The notes beneath the pieces are model-generated. The model was not told where the DNA came from, ran no database searches, and worked only from the letters and a program-made list of their open reading frames with translations. DNA of 64,000 nt, from positions 1 through 64,000 of the forward strand of contig NZ_LR701583.1 of assembly GCF_902498805.1 (NCBI RefSeq). Direction: 5' to 3'. The translations under genes and the position numbers were made by a program. Positions 63,616 to 64,000 of the stretch are shown here, piece after piece. Position 1 is the first letter of the stretch; each line of letters opens with the position of its first letter. This DNA comes from Imperialibacter sp. EC-SDR9. GTDB lineage: Bacteria > Bacteroidota > Bacteroidia > Cytophagales > Cyclobacteriaceae.

Positions 63616-64000
63616 AGATGAAGTGCCTGGTAATAGACGATGAGGAAACAGCCCGCAGAGGATTGGCTGTGCTGCTGGAAGATTATGAAGAGGTGGAGCT
63701 TATCGGACTCTGCATCAACGGTGTGGAAGCCATCGACCAGATCAGGGCACTGAAACCCGACCTGATCTTTCTGGATGTACAGATGCCGGGCGTGAATGGG
63801 TTTGAAGTACTGGCTAGCCTTCCAAAGCCCTGGCCTCAAGTCATTTTCATCACGGCCCACGATCAATTTGCGCTGAAAGCATTTGAGGTCAATGCAGTGG
63901 ATTACCTGCTTAAACCCTTCAGCGACGAACGATTCGAACAAGCGCTACACAGGGCGAAGGCGAAAATAAAGGCCCAGGGATTAGAAAACGTAGCAGTTAA
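63612..64000 (+). CDS. LytR/AlgR-type response regulator (partial, runs off window)
   Basis: The receiver domain is complete in the visible 129 residues: acidic pair VIDDEE (D9, D10), phospho-acceptor D55 in LIFLDVQMPG, TA at 81-82, and K101 in YLLKPF. The C-terminal effector domain lies beyond 64000; the LytS-type kinase next door predicts a LytTR DNA-binding domain. The open frame continues to the window end without a stop. Confidence 0.9.
   Translation, partial: MKMKCLVIDDEETARRGLAVLLEDYEEVELIGLCINGVEAIDQIRALKPDLIFLDVQMPGVNGFEVLASLPKPWPQVIFITAHDQFALKAFEVNAVDYLLKPFSDERFEQALHRAKAKIKAQGLENVAV

Noticed and set aside
1-64000. tRNA, rRNA, CRISPR or insertion sequence
   Set aside because: TTCGAAT-like stretches (for example near 5752 and 11230) fall in protein-coding genes and lack tRNA arms; no regularly spaced repeats, transposase or terminal repeats were seen.

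Overview
The window reads as chromosomal DNA of a Gram-negative Bacteroidota, most likely order Cytophagales. Grounds: a type IX secretion sorting domain protein (27189-28670) and a PorP/SprF-type outer-membrane protein (35481-36392); lineage-typical families (DUF5686 with a CarboxypepD_reg-like domain, DUF5916/CBM9, DUF2911); GH29 fucosidase and uronate genes; and starts almost without Shine-Dalgarno sequences, infC being a clear exception. I see no tRNA, rRNA, CRISPR array, phage or insertion sequence. The gene content is ordinary chromosome with a polysaccharide-oriented accessory load.

Layout. 0-4 kb: a secreted beta-lactamase-fold hydrolase and a DUF5916 outer-membrane protein. 4-18 kb: a long minus-strand run of housekeeping genes read as parE, satD, a small membrane protein, parC, a SpoU methyltransferase, a SanA-like protein, a DUF5686 protein, a TPR lipoprotein, thrS, infC, rpmI, rplT, closed by a strong terminator. 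18-22 kb: a sterol-desaturase-family enzyme, a lipoprotein and an ECF sigma / small anti-sigma / periplasmic sensor trio resembling CnrH-CnrY-CnrX in layout. 22-30 kb: uxaC with a TRAP transporter (uronate use), an orphan ABC ATPase with a small membrane partner, a T9SS-secreted protein and a GntP permease. 30-41 kb: a SMUG2-like glycosylase, a large alpha/beta hydrolase, a SerB-SerA fusion, and several envelope or secreted proteins. 41-50.6 kb: a minus-strand envelope block with a class A penicillin-binding protein, coiled-coil proteins, a modular LRR protein and four exported proteins of unknown role. 50.8-62.3 kb: carbohydrate genes (GH29 fucosidase, SGNH esterase, Tat-exported sugar isomerase-like protein, GMC oxidoreductase, UlaG-like hydrolase, PQQ dehydrogenase with cytochrome c, beta-helix protein). 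62.5-64 kb: a LytS-type kinase and a LytR-type response regulator cut by the window end.

How parts may work together. UxaC and the TRAP transporter are arranged as one operon for uptake and isomerisation of a hexuronate. The GMC oxidoreductase, Tat isomerase-like protein and PQQ dehydrogenase suggest periplasmic sugar oxidation. The topoisomerase IV genes flank a SatD protein that looks like a degenerate nucleotide-cyclase fold joined to a DNA-binding domain, with an AT-rich repeated operator in front of it. The PBP1A/LRR block looks like an uncharacterised cell-envelope assembly.

The most interesting signals are: infC with an AUU start behind a perfect GGAGG; the SatD protein and its operator; a QLGLF C-terminus on ParC that resembles a sliding-clamp-binding peptide; the sigma/anti-sigma/sensor trio with a fused plug-like module; the three-module LRR protein and its stand-alone paralogue; and an 83-bp cloverleaf-shaped repeat between two convergent genes that supplies a stop codon.
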